In this document: positions 56,251 through 64,000 of the stretch, piece after piece
Layout: each line of letters starts with the position of its first letter
How positions within the stretch are numbered: the first letter of the stretch is position 1
Source of the DNA: JBBDWJ01 sp963824095
Lineage (GTDB): Bacteria > Acidobacteriota > Terriglobia > Bryobacterales > UBA6623
Assembly: GCA_963824095.1 (NCBI GenBank)
Contig: CAWGNS010000005.1
Coordinates: forward strand, 124,001 to 188,000
Length of the DNA: 64,000 nucleotides
Direction of reading: 5' to 3'
The notes under the pieces: generated by a model
Told to the model about the DNA's origin: nothing
Database searches by the model: none
What the model saw: the letters and a program-made list of their open reading frames with translations, nothing else
Translations under genes and position numbers: made by a program

Positions 56251-57495
56251 CTAGATGGGCTTCTTGGGCCAGACCACTCCCTGGTCTTTGGTGGTGACCG
56301 GCGCCAGGCCCTTGTAGACGAACTTCTGCACGCGCTGGCCGCGGTAGGTTTCGGTGGTGAATAAATTGCCTTTGGAATCGGTGGCGATGCTGTGGACGGC
56401 GTAGAACTGGCCCGGCTGCCGGCCGCCGTCGCCGAAGCTGGTCAGAATTTCGAGGGTATCGCGCCGCAGAATGTGGATCTTCATGTTCGAGCCGTCAGCG
56501 ACATAGAGGTACCGCTGCTCGGGGTCACGCGAGAGTGCGACATCGAACGTCGAGCCGTCGCCCAGCGTGTTGCGCTCGATGAAGACCTCCTTCACGAACG
56601 TGCCGTCGGTGTGGAACACCTGGATGCGGTCGTTGGTGCGGTCGCAGGCGTAGAGCAGGCCGTCGTCGGCGAGCGCTACGGCATGGACCGGCGTGCGGAA
56701 CTGCTGCGCCGGCGGGTCCTTGGGATTGTAGGGCGGAAGCTGCGTGTCGTCGGGCTTGTGGCCATAGGCGCCCCAGTGGCGTTTGTATTTGCCCGTGTCG
56801 GCGTCGAACACAATGACGCGGCGGTTGCCGTAGCCGTCGGCGACGTACAGCTCGTTCGTTTTCGGATCGACCAGCGTTTTCGCCGGCAGCTTGAGATTGG
56901 CAATATCGTTGCTGCCGGTGCCCTGGTTCGGCTTGCCGATCTGCATCAGGAATTTTCCGCTCTGGGTGAACTTCAGGACCATGCTGTCGTGAACCGCGCC
57001 CGCACCCATGCGACTTTCGTCCGACGGCAGAGCGGCGGCGGCGGGCTGCTTGCCGCGGCCATTGCCGCCGATCCAGACGTTGCCCTTGTAGTCCACGTCG
57101 ATGCCGTGGTTCGACACGGGCCAGTCATAACCCTCGCCGGGGCCGCCCCAGTGCCCGATCAGGTCGCCATCTTCGTTGAACTCCAGGATCGGCGGCGCGG
57201 CGGCGCAACATTGCGCCGCCGGCGGATCCATGGTGGCGTACTGCTCCTTGGCTTCGAGCGAGCTGGCGCGATGAATGATCCAGATGTGGTCGTTGGCGTC
57301 GACGTCGACGCCGATCGTCGCGCCGATCACCCAGTGGTTCGGCAGCGGCTTGGGCCACATCGGGTCGACCTCGAAACGTGGGGCCTGCACGGCGGCGGCC
57401 TCGACGGCCGCCTGGCGCTGTAGCAGATTCGCGGCGATCGCCAGCGCCGCCAGCGCCACGACAAAGGCCAAACCCACATAGTACTTGCGCGCCAT
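56251..57495 (-). CDS. Secreted NHL-repeat beta-propeller protein
   Basis: 414 residues from ATG 57495 (GAGGTGAG upstream). One N-terminal membrane/signal segment (YYVGLAFVVALAALAIAANL), then NHL-type blades: DANDHIWIIHRASSLEAKEQ, DYKGNVWIGGNGRGKQPAAA, NELYVADGYGNRRVIVFDAD, DGLLYACDRTNDRIQVFHTD. It resembles bacterial peptidylglycine-monooxygenase-like/NHL proteins, but only the propeller part is present, so no enzyme activity is claimed. A Cys pair (QCCAAAPP) is unusual. It is divergent from the HupE-like gene with only 44 bp between, so the two share a control region. Confidence 0.85.
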   Translation of the reverse strand: MARKYYVGLAFVVALAALAIAANLLQRQAAVEAAAVQAPRFEVDPMWPKPLPNHWVIGATIGVDVDANDHIWIIHRASSLEAKEQYATMDPPAAQCCAAAPPILEFNEDGDLIGHWGGPGEGYDWPVSNHGIDVDYKGNVWIGGNGRGKQPAAAALPSDESRMGAGAVHDSMVLKFTQSGKFLMQIGKPNQGTGSNDIANLKLPAKTLVDPKTNELYVADGYGNRRVIVFDADTGKYKRHWGAYGHKPDDTQLPPYNPKDPPAQQFRTPVHAVALADDGLLYACDRTNDRIQVFHTDGTFVKEVFIERNTLGDGSTFDVALSRDPEQRYLYVADGSNMKIHILRRDTLEILTSFGDGGRQPGQFYAVHSIATDSKGNLFTTETYRGQRVQKFVYKGLAPVTTKDQGVVWPKKPI

Positions 57496-57539
57496 GCTCA
57501 CCTCGCCGATTCGCCGTAGGCTATCATACACGGGTTTAC

Positions 57540-58973
57540 ATGGCGAAGAGTGGAATTTTGGGTCGCCTGGCCGGCGGATTCCCGCGCGGCGCCGATAAGC
57601 CAGGCCTCGGCGGGCAGCGGTGTTTTCGGGGCCGCAACCGCCTCCCGGTCGCGCTGTTGGTTGTGTCTGCCGCGTTTCTTGGTCAAGCCGCGGCGCACGA
57701 CATCCCGAGCGACATCGCCGTCCATATGCTCGTGAAGCCTTCCGGCGACCGCCTGCAGATACTGGTGCGGGCGCCCTTGCAGGCCATGCGCGACGTCGAA
57801 TTTCCCGAATTCGGCCCGGGCTATCTGGACGTCGAAGCGCTCGAACCGCAACTCGCCGGCATCGCCACGCAATGGATCGGGAATTTCGTCGAGGTGTACG
57901 AGGGCGGTAAGCGGCTGCCCAGGCCGCGGGTCGCCGCGACGCGGATCTCGATCGAATCCGACCGCTCGTTTGCTTCGTTCGAAGAAGCTCTGGCGCACAT
58001 CCGCGGACCAGAGCCGGCCAACAGCGACCATCTGGTCTGGAACCAGGTGCTGCTCGACGTGCTGCTCGAATATCCGATCGCCTCGGATCGCGATGCGTTC
58101 TCGATCCGCCCGGGCCTTGATCGCCTGGGTGCGCGCGTGGTCACGTCGCTGCTATTGGTGCCGCCCGGCGGCGCGGTTCGCGCCTACGAGTTTGTGGGCG
58201 ACCCCGGCGTCGTTCCGCTCGACCCGAGCTGGTATCAGGCCGCCGGGCGGTTCGTCGGGCTGGGGTTCTTTCACATCCTCGACGGCATGGACCACCTGCT
58301 GTTTCTGGCCTGCCTGGTGATTCCATTTCGGCGCTTGCGGCCTTTGGTCCTGGTAGTGACGGCGTTTACCGTCGCGCATTCGTTGACGCTGCTGGCCTCG
58401 GCCTACGACCTCGCGCCCAGCGCATTGTGGTTTCCGCCGCTGATCGAAACCCTGATCGCCGCATCGATCGTCTACATGGCGCTCGAGAATATCGTCGGAG
58501 CGAGCAGCGCCCAGCGGCGCTGGGTGATCGCGTTCGGCTTCGGACTGGTGCACGGTTTCGGGTTTTCGTTCGCGCTGCGCGAGACGTTGCAGTTCGCCGG
58601 CTCACACCTGCTGGCTTCGCTGCTGGCGTTCAATATCGGCGTCGAGCTGGGGCAGATTCTGGTGCTGGCCGCGCTCGTGCCGCTGCTGCAGGTGCTCTTC
58701 CGCTACGTCGTCGCCGAGCGCATGGGAACCATCATCCTGTCGGCGTTAATCGCTCATACCGGATGGCATTGGATGATCGACCGCGCCGCCCGCCTGCGGC
58801 AGTTCGACTGGCAATGGCCGGTGATCGACGCGGCGCTGCTTGCGTCGGCGCTACGCTGGACGATGCTGGGCCTAGTGCTGGCGGCCGGCTTGTGGGGGCT
58901 ATCGCGTTTTTTGAACCGCAAGGAGCCGGGCGCGGCGGAAGGCAAGGAGGGTTTGGGTACGCAGCCGTATTGA
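57540..58973 (+). CDS. HupE/UreJ-family membrane protein with N-terminal periplasmic domain
   Basis: 477 residues from ATG 57540. A signal helix (LPVALLVVSAAFLGQAAA), a soluble domain of about 190 residues starting AHDIPSDIAVHMLVKPSGDR, then seven or so membrane helices with the family motif FFHILDGMDHLLFLACLVIP (near 243) and HGFGFSFALRETL, GVELGQILVLAALVPL. HupE/UreJ proteins are linked to nickel/cobalt supply or to TonB/metal uptake in other bacteria; no hydrogenase or urease gene is here. A possible -10 (TATCAT) lies in the short divergent gap; no strong ribosome site is seen, so the start is less certain. Confidence 0.85.
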   Translation: MAKSGILGRLAGGFPRGADKPGLGGQRCFRGRNRLPVALLVVSAAFLGQAAAHDIPSDIAVHMLVKPSGDRLQILVRAPLQAMRDVEFPEFGPGYLDVEALEPQLAGIATQWIGNFVEVYEGGKRLPRPRVAATRISIESDRSFASFEEALAHIRGPEPANSDHLVWNQVLLDVLLEYPIASDRDAFSIRPGLDRLGARVVTSLLLVPPGGAVRAYEFVGDPGVVPLDPSWYQAAGRFVGLGFFHILDGMDHLLFLACLVIPFRRLRPLVLVVTAFTVAHSLTLLASAYDLAPSALWFPPLIETLIAASIVYMALENIVGASSAQRRWVIAFGFGLVHGFGFSFALRETLQFAGSHLLASLLAFNIGVELGQILVLAALVPLLQVLFRYVVAERMGTIILSALIAHTGWHWMIDRAARLRQFDWQWPVIDAALLASALRWTMLGLVLAAGLWGLSRFLNRKEPGAAEGKEGLGTQPY

Positions 58974-58984
58974 GCTCATCCGCC

Positions 58985-59860
58985 ATGAAGATTCATCTGA
59001 TCGACGGAACCTATGAATTGTTCCGCAACTTCTACGCCGTTCCTTCGGCAACCGCGCCCAACGGCGCCGAGGTCGGGGCGACCCGCGGCCTGCTGCGCTC
59101 TCTGGTGGCGATGCTGCGCCAGGAGGAGGTGACGCATGTGGCGATCGCCTTCGACCACGTCATCGAGTCGTTCCGCAACGATCTGTACGCTGGGTACAAG
59201 ACCGGCGCGGGCATCGATCCCGATCTGTGGGCGCAGTTCCCGCTCGCCGAGGAAGCCAGCCGGGCACTGGGGCTGGTGGTGTGGCCGATGGTCGAGTTCG
59301 AGGCCGACGATGCGATGGCGACCGCCGCGGCTCGTTGGGCCGACGGCGACGATGTCGAGCAGGTGCTGCTATGCTCGCGCGACAAGGATCTCGCGCAATG
59401 CGTTCGCGGCTCGAAGGTCGTGATGCTCGACCGCATGAAGGACTCCATCATGGACGAGCAGCAAGTCGTCCGGAAATGGGGCGTGCCGCCGGGGTCGATC
59501 CCCGACTACCTCGCGCTGGTCGGCGACAGCGCCGACGGCTATCCCGGCATCCCGCGCTGGGGAGCCAAGTCGGCGGCGCAGATTCTGGCCGCGTACGGGA
59601 CGATCGAAGCCATCCCGCCGGCCGAGGCCGATTGGAAAGTCCCGCTGCGCGGCGCCAAACAACTCGCCGCGAACCTGCGCGATCGGGCCGCGGACGCCGC
59701 CCTCTTCAAGACGCTGGCCACGCTGCGAATCGATGTGCCGCTCACCGAGACGCTGGCTGATCTGCGCTGGCAAGGAGCGCTACGCGGCCCGCTCACCGCA
59801 TTCTGCGAACAGATCGGCGAGAAGCAAACGATCGAACGCGTGCCGGCTTGGAAGGACTGA
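58985..59860 (+). CDS. Stand-alone 5'-3' exonuclease (FEN-like, PolA N-domain family)
   Basis: 291 residues from ATG 58985, 11 bp after the HupE stop. The acidic metal-binding motifs of the 5' nuclease family are present: HLIDGTYELFRNFYA, IAFDHVIESFRNDLYAGYKT, VEFEADDAMATAAARW, LLCSRDKDLAQCV, and the helix-hairpin-helix VPPGSIPDYLALVGDSADGY with GAKSAAQIL. It removes 5' flaps or RNA primers in Okazaki maturation. It lacks the polymerase domain of PolA. A giant hairpin lies directly after its stop. Confidence 0.9.
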   Translation: MKIHLIDGTYELFRNFYAVPSATAPNGAEVGATRGLLRSLVAMLRQEEVTHVAIAFDHVIESFRNDLYAGYKTGAGIDPDLWAQFPLAEEASRALGLVVWPMVEFEADDAMATAAARWADGDDVEQVLLCSRDKDLAQCVRGSKVVMLDRMKDSIMDEQQVVRKWGVPPGSIPDYLALVGDSADGYPGIPRWGAKSAAQILAAYGTIEAIPPAEADWKVPLRGAKQLAANLRDRAADAALFKTLATLRIDVPLTETLADLRWQGALRGPLTAFCEQIGEKQTIERVPAWKD

Positions 59861-59881
59861 CGGCCGTGAGTCCGTTGAGGG

Positions 59882-60122
59882 GCCGTTGACAGTTGATCGG
59901 TTGATCGGTTGATCCGGATGCGGCTCTGAATCCCCGCAGCGCAGGGCCGGGTGTTTTTCGCAGACCTGCGGCCTTGCGCCTGGCATGGCCCCCACAGGAC
60001 TCTTGCAATACGGCAGGTCTGGAAAAGCGCCAGCCCTGCGCTACGGGGACGGGCGCGCGTCTGGATCAACCGATCAACGGACCAACCATCAACGGCTGCT
60101 CAACCGATCAACTGTCAACGGC
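59882..60122. repeat. Giant imperfect hairpin (about 240 bp) between convergent genes
   Basis: Outer arms of 23 bp are perfect: 59882-59904 (GCCGTTGACAGTTGATCGG...) against 60100-60122. A 15-bp inner pair is perfect: 59901-59915 against 60063-60077. A third pair CCCCGCAGCGCAGGGC (59932-59947) against 60033-60048 has one mismatch. Together they span nearly the whole gap between the exonuclease stop (59860) and the epimerase stop (60126). No gene is inside. It may be a non-autonomous element or a two-way terminator. Confidence 0.85.
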
Positions 60123-60125
60123 ATC

Positions 60126-61103
60126 TCACTCCGTCCGGATCTCGCTTGCCCACTTGCGGTTTTCCTGGTACCAGCGCACCAGGTTCTCGATGCCTTGCTC
60201 GTGGCTCACGCTGGGTTCCCAGCCCAGCTTCTCCCGCGCGTTGGTAATGTCGGCCCAGGTGGCGTGAATGTCAGCTTTGTGGAAGGGCCGGTATTCGATG
60301 TTGGCTTCCTTGCCGACCAGTTGCTCGATCAGCTTGAGGGCGTCCATCAAAACCATCGGCCGGTCCGAGCCCAGGTTGACGGTCTCGTAGCCCAGTGGCC
60401 GCAGCGCCGCGATGGTGCCGCGCGCGATGTCGTCGACGTAGGTGAAATCGCGCGACTGGGTGCCGTCGCCGAAAACGACGACCGGGCGCTCTTCCGACAC
60501 CCACTGCACGAAGCGGAACAGGCTCATGTCGGGGCGTCCGCCGGGCCCGTACACGGTGAAATAGCGCACCACCGTCACGTCGATTCCGAACAGGTGATGG
60601 TAGCTGTGGCAGAGCGCTTCGGCGGCTTTCTTCGAGGCGGCGTAAGGCGACAGCGGGTGGTTGGTGTCGGCGTCTTCGCGATAGGGAACCGCGTTGCGGC
60701 TGCCATACAGGCTCGACGTCGAGGCCAGCACCAGCTTGCCGGTGCCGCGCTGGCGGCATAGCTCGAGCAGGTTAAGCGTGCCCGTGGCGTTGGTGTCCAG
60801 GTAGACCCAGGGGTCTTCCAGGCTTTGCCGGACGCCGGCGCGCGCGGCCAGGTTCAGCACCGCGTCGAACGGGCCAGCGCGCTCCCAGGCCCGCTCAAGC
60901 GCGGCCCGGTCGCGAATGTCGGTCTGGCTGAACTGGAAGCCCGCGCGCGGCTTGAGGCGGTCGAGCCGCCAGTGCTTGAGGCGCGGATCGTAGGCGTCGT
61001 TGAGTTCGTCCAGGCCAGCTACCTCGTGACCGGCTTCGAGCAATTGTTCACTGACCTTCGAGCCGATGAAGCCGGCGGCTCCGGTAACCAGATAGCGTGC
61101 CAT
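60126..61103 (-). CDS. NAD-dependent sugar-nucleotide epimerase (UDP-glucuronate 4-epimerase type)
   Basis: 325 residues from ATG 61103 with GGAGAGAA upstream. Extended short-chain dehydrogenase: NAD motif LVTGAAGFIGSKVSEQLLEA, AVLNLAARAGVRQSLEDPWV, catalytic Ser/Thr in LASTSSLYGS, Tyr-x3-Lys in SPYAASKKAA, and C-terminal substrate contacts (VYGPGGRPDMSLFRFV, GDGTQSRDFTYVDDIA). The R-S-x-E-x-P arrangement after LAARAGVR is that of UDP-glucuronate/galacturonate epimerases, so it likely supplies a uronic acid for the exopolysaccharide built with the Wzc protein next door. Exact sugar is not certain. Confidence 0.9.
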   Translation of the reverse strand: MARYLVTGAAGFIGSKVSEQLLEAGHEVAGLDELNDAYDPRLKHWRLDRLKPRAGFQFSQTDIRDRAALERAWERAGPFDAVLNLAARAGVRQSLEDPWVYLDTNATGTLNLLELCRQRGTGKLVLASTSSLYGSRNAVPYREDADTNHPLSPYAASKKAAEALCHSYHHLFGIDVTVVRYFTVYGPGGRPDMSLFRFVQWVSEERPVVVFGDGTQSRDFTYVDDIARGTIAALRPLGYETVNLGSDRPMVLMDALKLIEQLVGKEANIEYRPFHKADIHATWADITNAREKLGWEPSVSHEQGIENLVRWYQENRKWASEIRTE

Positions 61104-61942
61104 GGGTTCTCTCCATGATAGACGCCGGCTGGATAGGGCGGTGGAGAGGTTTGTGGGCGCGCGGTTACGCTTGATTCGCTGGATTGCGGCCACTTCAGTT
61201 GGATCGCTTGGCGCTGCGGCCCTCCGGCCTACGCCTGCGGTACTGTGGCTTTGGGCCGGGCCCTTCCTTGTTTTCCGAGAGCCGCGGAAGGCGGCGCGGA
61301 TGTAGTTCGCTAGCGGTAAAGGTTTGAGCGGTCTTAGAGTTAGCGGTCTTGCGCCGGCTGCCTGACGCTGGCATCAGACTTTTCGGATGGCAGCATCAGG
61401 CTCAAAAGCGCCGAGGGTTCGTCCCGACCCCGGCGACAGCTTGAACAGACGATCCTAACCAGTAGATCTACCTTGGCTTAACGACAATTCCGGGCGCAAC
61501 CCCACGACGGCGTTCTGATTTGGTCCCCCCCTTGCTTTCGTTACGGCGCGGTTAGCGTTCACTGCCGGGAGACCGCTCTTCCGGGGTGACATTGGAAGGC
61601 GGCCCCGAGGGGCTGATGTATGGGGTTCCGATTGGGACTTTCAGGGCGGTAGCGTGCCCAGCCGTGGAGTTGGAACCCCGCAACAGCCGGCAGGGGCGGC
61701 GGCTGGGCCGGCAAGCAGCCCGATGTTTCGCCTGGGCCGTGAAGATCATTCTTACAATCCCGCTGATCGGGACGAAACAAATTGCCCTGGCGCTGGGGCG
61801 GGCCGTGCTGCAGGCCCTGCACCAATGCGGCGATCTGGCGAATTCGCAGATCGCCCTACTAGCGCCTGGGGGCAGGGCGGCCGGTACGCCCGGGGGGGAA
61901 CGCACCGGCCGCCGCAGCGAGCAGCGCAGCAAGGAAGCACCT
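61104..61942. other. Divergent intergenic region between epimerase and wzc-like genes
   Basis: 839 bp. Contains repeat copy D (61207-61244). The reading frame of the next gene stays open back to ATG 61616 and would encode a hydrophobic stretch (WAVKIILTIPLIGTK), but the ribosome site at 61931 supports the later start. No other gene supported. Confidence 0.5.
61207..61244 (+). repeat. Interspersed intergenic repeat, copy D
   Basis: Contains GCGGCCCTCCGGCCTACGCC then TGCGGTACTG; same layout as copy A with two or three changes. Confidence 0.5.
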
Positions 61943-64000
61943 ATGAAGCATTCGCAGCCTTGGGGGAACGGCCAGAATAGCGGAATGCCGTTGCGCCGGG
62001 GGGAGGCGCAACCGCCGCCGGCCGGTCCCGCGGCGCATCCATCGATGCAGGGTGAGTCGGTAAGCCTGTTCGAGTACTGGGACATTCTGTGCCGCCGCAA
62101 AGCGTCCATTTTCTGGATCTGCCTGGCTTGCGGAACCCTGGGATGGCTGTTGACTCTGCCGCAAACCCCGCTCTACCAAGCGCGCACCTCGCTCGAAGTG
62201 ATTCGCCAGGACAATAGCGTGCTGGCGGCCGCCGGCCAGCCCCAGATTTACTCGCAACGCGACGAGACCGCCTTCGTCCACAACCAGGTGGAATTCCTCA
62301 AAAGCGGCACGCTCATCGAGCGGGTGGTCGACAAACTCGGGCTCGACAAAGACCCCGCCCTGTCGCGAAAACCAGGGTTCTTCTCCAAACTGCTGGGATG
62401 GTTCCAGGCGGCGCCGCCTCCCGACGCCACGCCGCGGCAGCGCGCCGTGCTGGCGGCCGCCAGCAATCTCGGCGTGACCCACGCGCCCGACAGCGACATC
62501 ATTGAGGTCCACTACGACGCGCCCGACAAGGAACAGGCGGCGCTGTTCGCCAACACGCTCACCGACGAGTACATCGAGCAGAGCCTGTCGGCGCGCTGGG
62601 CGGTCAGCCAACGCACCACCGAATGGATGACTACCCAGCTCGCGGACATGAAGAAGAAGCTCGACGAGTCCGAGCGCGCCTTGCAAGCCTACGCCGAGCA
62701 GAATCATCTGATCTTCACGCACGACACAGCCAGCGTCTCCGAAGGAGCGCTGCGCAGCGTCCAGGACGAGCTTTCGCGGGCGATGGCCGACCGCATCCAG
62801 TGCCAGTCGCAATACGAAATGGCTTCGAAGAGCCCGCTCGAATCGCTGCCCGAGGTGCTCGACGACAACACCCTGCGGCAGTATCAGTTGGATCTGACAA
62901 CGCTGAAGCGGACACTGGCGGATCTGTCCGCCTCGCCGGCGCCGGCCCAGGACAAGATCAAGGGCGTGCGGGCGCAGGTGGCCGAGATCGAAACCGCGCT
63001 GACCCAGGAACGCGGGAAGATTCTGCAGCGCCTCGAAAACGAATACGACGCCGCCACGCGCCGCGAGAACCTGCTGTCGCAGCGCTACGCGCAGCAGATT
63101 CACGCCGTCTCGAGCGAGTCGTCGAAGTCGGTCGAATACAACCTGAGGAAGCGCGAGGTCGACACCAATCGCGACCTCTACGAAAGCCTGATGCGCCGCG
63201 TGAAGGAAGCCGGTGTGAACTCGGCGATCGCGGCCGGTTCCAGCCGCATCCTCGACCGCGCCAAGCCGCCGCTGGCCCCCCACAAGCCCGACCCGCTGTT
63301 CAACAGCGGAATGGGGCTGCTCGCGGGTCTGTTTCTGGGCGTGGTGGTGGCGTTCGGCCGCGAGCGCGCCGACCGCACCATCCGGCTGCCCGGCGAAATG
63401 CACTTTCACCTGCGGGTACCCGAGCTGGGCGTGATTCCCCGCTTCCAGGGCGCCGCGGGGAACCCCCGCGCGACGGCCGGCGCGGGCAAGGCCAAGAGCT
63501 TGCTGGGCGGCCTCGGCATCAACGCCAAGCCGGGCCCGCCCAGCGGCGCAAGCCACGGCGCCGACCTGGTCACCTGGCAGCGCGAGCCCAGCCCCGACGC
63601 CGAATCGTTCCGCGCCGCGCTGACATCGATTCTGTATTCCCGCAACGGCCAGCCGCCGGCCGTCATCGCCTTCACCAGCCCGCAACAGAGCGAAGGCAAA
63701 ACGACCGTGGTCAGCAATCTGGCGGTGGCGCTGGCGGAGATCAACCGCCGCGTGCTGATCATCGACGGCGACCTGCGCCGGCCACGCCTCGACCGCATCC
63801 TGGGCGAACCCAACGGCTGGGGCCTGAGCGATCTGCTGCGCGAAGACGAACCGCTCCACCAGCGGCCGATCGACTATCTGGTGCAGAAGACCAAGATCCC
63901 CAACGTGCACGCCCTATTCAGCGGCCGGCGGACCGCGAATGCCTCGAACCTGCTGCACTCGCCGCGGCTGCCCGAGCTGATCGACCGCTTCCGGCAGGAG
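61943..64000 (+). CDS. Wzc-type polysaccharide co-polymerase / BY-kinase (partial)
   Basis: 686 codons from ATG 61943 to the window edge, still open; AAGGAAG lies five bases upstream. Wzz domain with two membrane helices: about 54-73 (IFWICLACGTLGWLLTLP) and near 450-470 (GMGLLAGLFLGVVVAFG). Between them lies a long periplasmic coiled coil (EWMTTQLADMKKKLDESERA, NLLSQRYAQQIHAVSSESSK). After a linker comes a P-loop tyrosine kinase domain: Walker A in FTSPQQSEGKTTVVSNLAVA and Walker A' in RRVLIIDGDLRRPRLDRILG. Walker B and the Tyr cluster are beyond the edge. It sets chain length and controls export of capsular or exopolysaccharide. Confidence 0.93.
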   Translation, partial: MKHSQPWGNGQNSGMPLRRGEAQPPPAGPAAHPSMQGESVSLFEYWDILCRRKASIFWICLACGTLGWLLTLPQTPLYQARTSLEVIRQDNSVLAAAGQPQIYSQRDETAFVHNQVEFLKSGTLIERVVDKLGLDKDPALSRKPGFFSKLLGWFQAAPPPDATPRQRAVLAAASNLGVTHAPDSDIIEVHYDAPDKEQAALFANTLTDEYIEQSLSARWAVSQRTTEWMTTQLADMKKKLDESERALQAYAEQNHLIFTHDTASVSEGALRSVQDELSRAMADRIQCQSQYEMASKSPLESLPEVLDDNTLRQYQLDLTTLKRTLADLSASPAPAQDKIKGVRAQVAEIETALTQERGKILQRLENEYDAATRRENLLSQRYAQQIHAVSSESSKSVEYNLRKREVDTNRDLYESLMRRVKEAGVNSAIAAGSSRILDRAKPPLAPHKPDPLFNSGMGLLAGLFLGVVVAFGRERADRTIRLPGEMHFHLRVPELGVIPRFQGAAGNPRATAGAGKAKSLLGGLGINAKPGPPSGASHGADLVTWQREPSPDAESFRAALTSILYSRNGQPPAVIAFTSPQQSEGKTTVVSNLAVALAEINRRVLIIDGDLRRPRLDRILGEPNGWGLSDLLREDEPLHQRPIDYLVQKTKIPNVHALFSGRRTANASNLLHSPRLPELIDRFRQE

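Overview
The window is GC-rich bacterial chromosome, densely coded on both strands. The gene mix suggests an Acidobacteriota member of the Solibacter/Bryobacter type: a very large Oar-like TonB receptor with an N-terminal carboxypeptidase-regulatory-like domain, a two-component-propeller (Reg_prop) sensor kinase, many hybrid kinases, an inserted-heme PQQ dehydrogenase, and short GC-rich palindromic intergenic repeats. No rRNA, tRNA, transposase, phage gene or CRISPR array was seen, so the taxonomy is inference only.

Layout. 1-1342 (-): 5' end of an NRPS (docking plus condensation domain). 2404-9515 (+): TetR regulator with its own promoter/operator, then an RND adaptor lipoprotein, then an RND pump fused in frame to a TolC-like outer-membrane factor. 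9981-11494 (+): an Rcp1-like response regulator and a small unknown. 11528-22457 (-): eight overlapping genes forming a Wsp-like chemosensory operon (CheW, CheR-TPR, CheW, MCP, CheA-REC, CheB, and two hybrid kinases). 22862-31219 (-): an overlapping operon of TonB receptor, GH16-like lipoprotein, propeller kinase and LuxR-type regulator, which reads as a glycan uptake and sensing unit. 31976-32686 (+): ECF sigma factor. 32953-36339 (-): three-gene module of REC/thioredoxin-reductase fusion, cNMP-domain kinase and UBP-type zinc finger. 37136-38090 (-): CoA-binding protein and a CcmH-like protein. 38908-41914 (+): DUF2520 protein, ComEA-like HhH protein, APH-like phosphotransferase and histidine phosphatase. 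42005-43437 (-): two secreted proteins. 43938-50892 (+): sulfatase-like lipoprotein, polysaccharide deacetylase-like gene (frameshifted), FkbH-like gene (frameshifted), acyl carrier protein and a GNAT/FemAB-like protein, facing a frameshifted O-antigen ligase (50933-52254, -). 52642-61103: PQQ dehydrogenase, O-methyltransferase, NHL-repeat protein, HupE/UreJ-like protein, 5'-3' exonuclease and NAD-dependent epimerase. 61943-64000 (+): Wzc-type chain-length/tyrosine kinase protein, cut by the window edge.

How it works together. Signal transduction dominates: one full chemosensory array, one glycan-responsive kinase/regulator pair, one possible redox-linked kinase module and several lone regulators. 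A second theme is the cell surface: epimerase, Wzc, O-antigen ligase, deacetylase and the FkbH/ACP pair fit synthesis and decoration of an exopolysaccharide. Four reading-frame breaks all fall between 46.7 and 51.2 kb. They are either local sequence errors or decay of that locus. Points that stand out are the pump/TolC fusion, the kinase pair that takes the place of the Wsp diguanylate cyclase, the cysteine-less reductase fused to a receiver, a 240-bp giant hairpin at 59882-60122, and two clear promoter/operator pairs.
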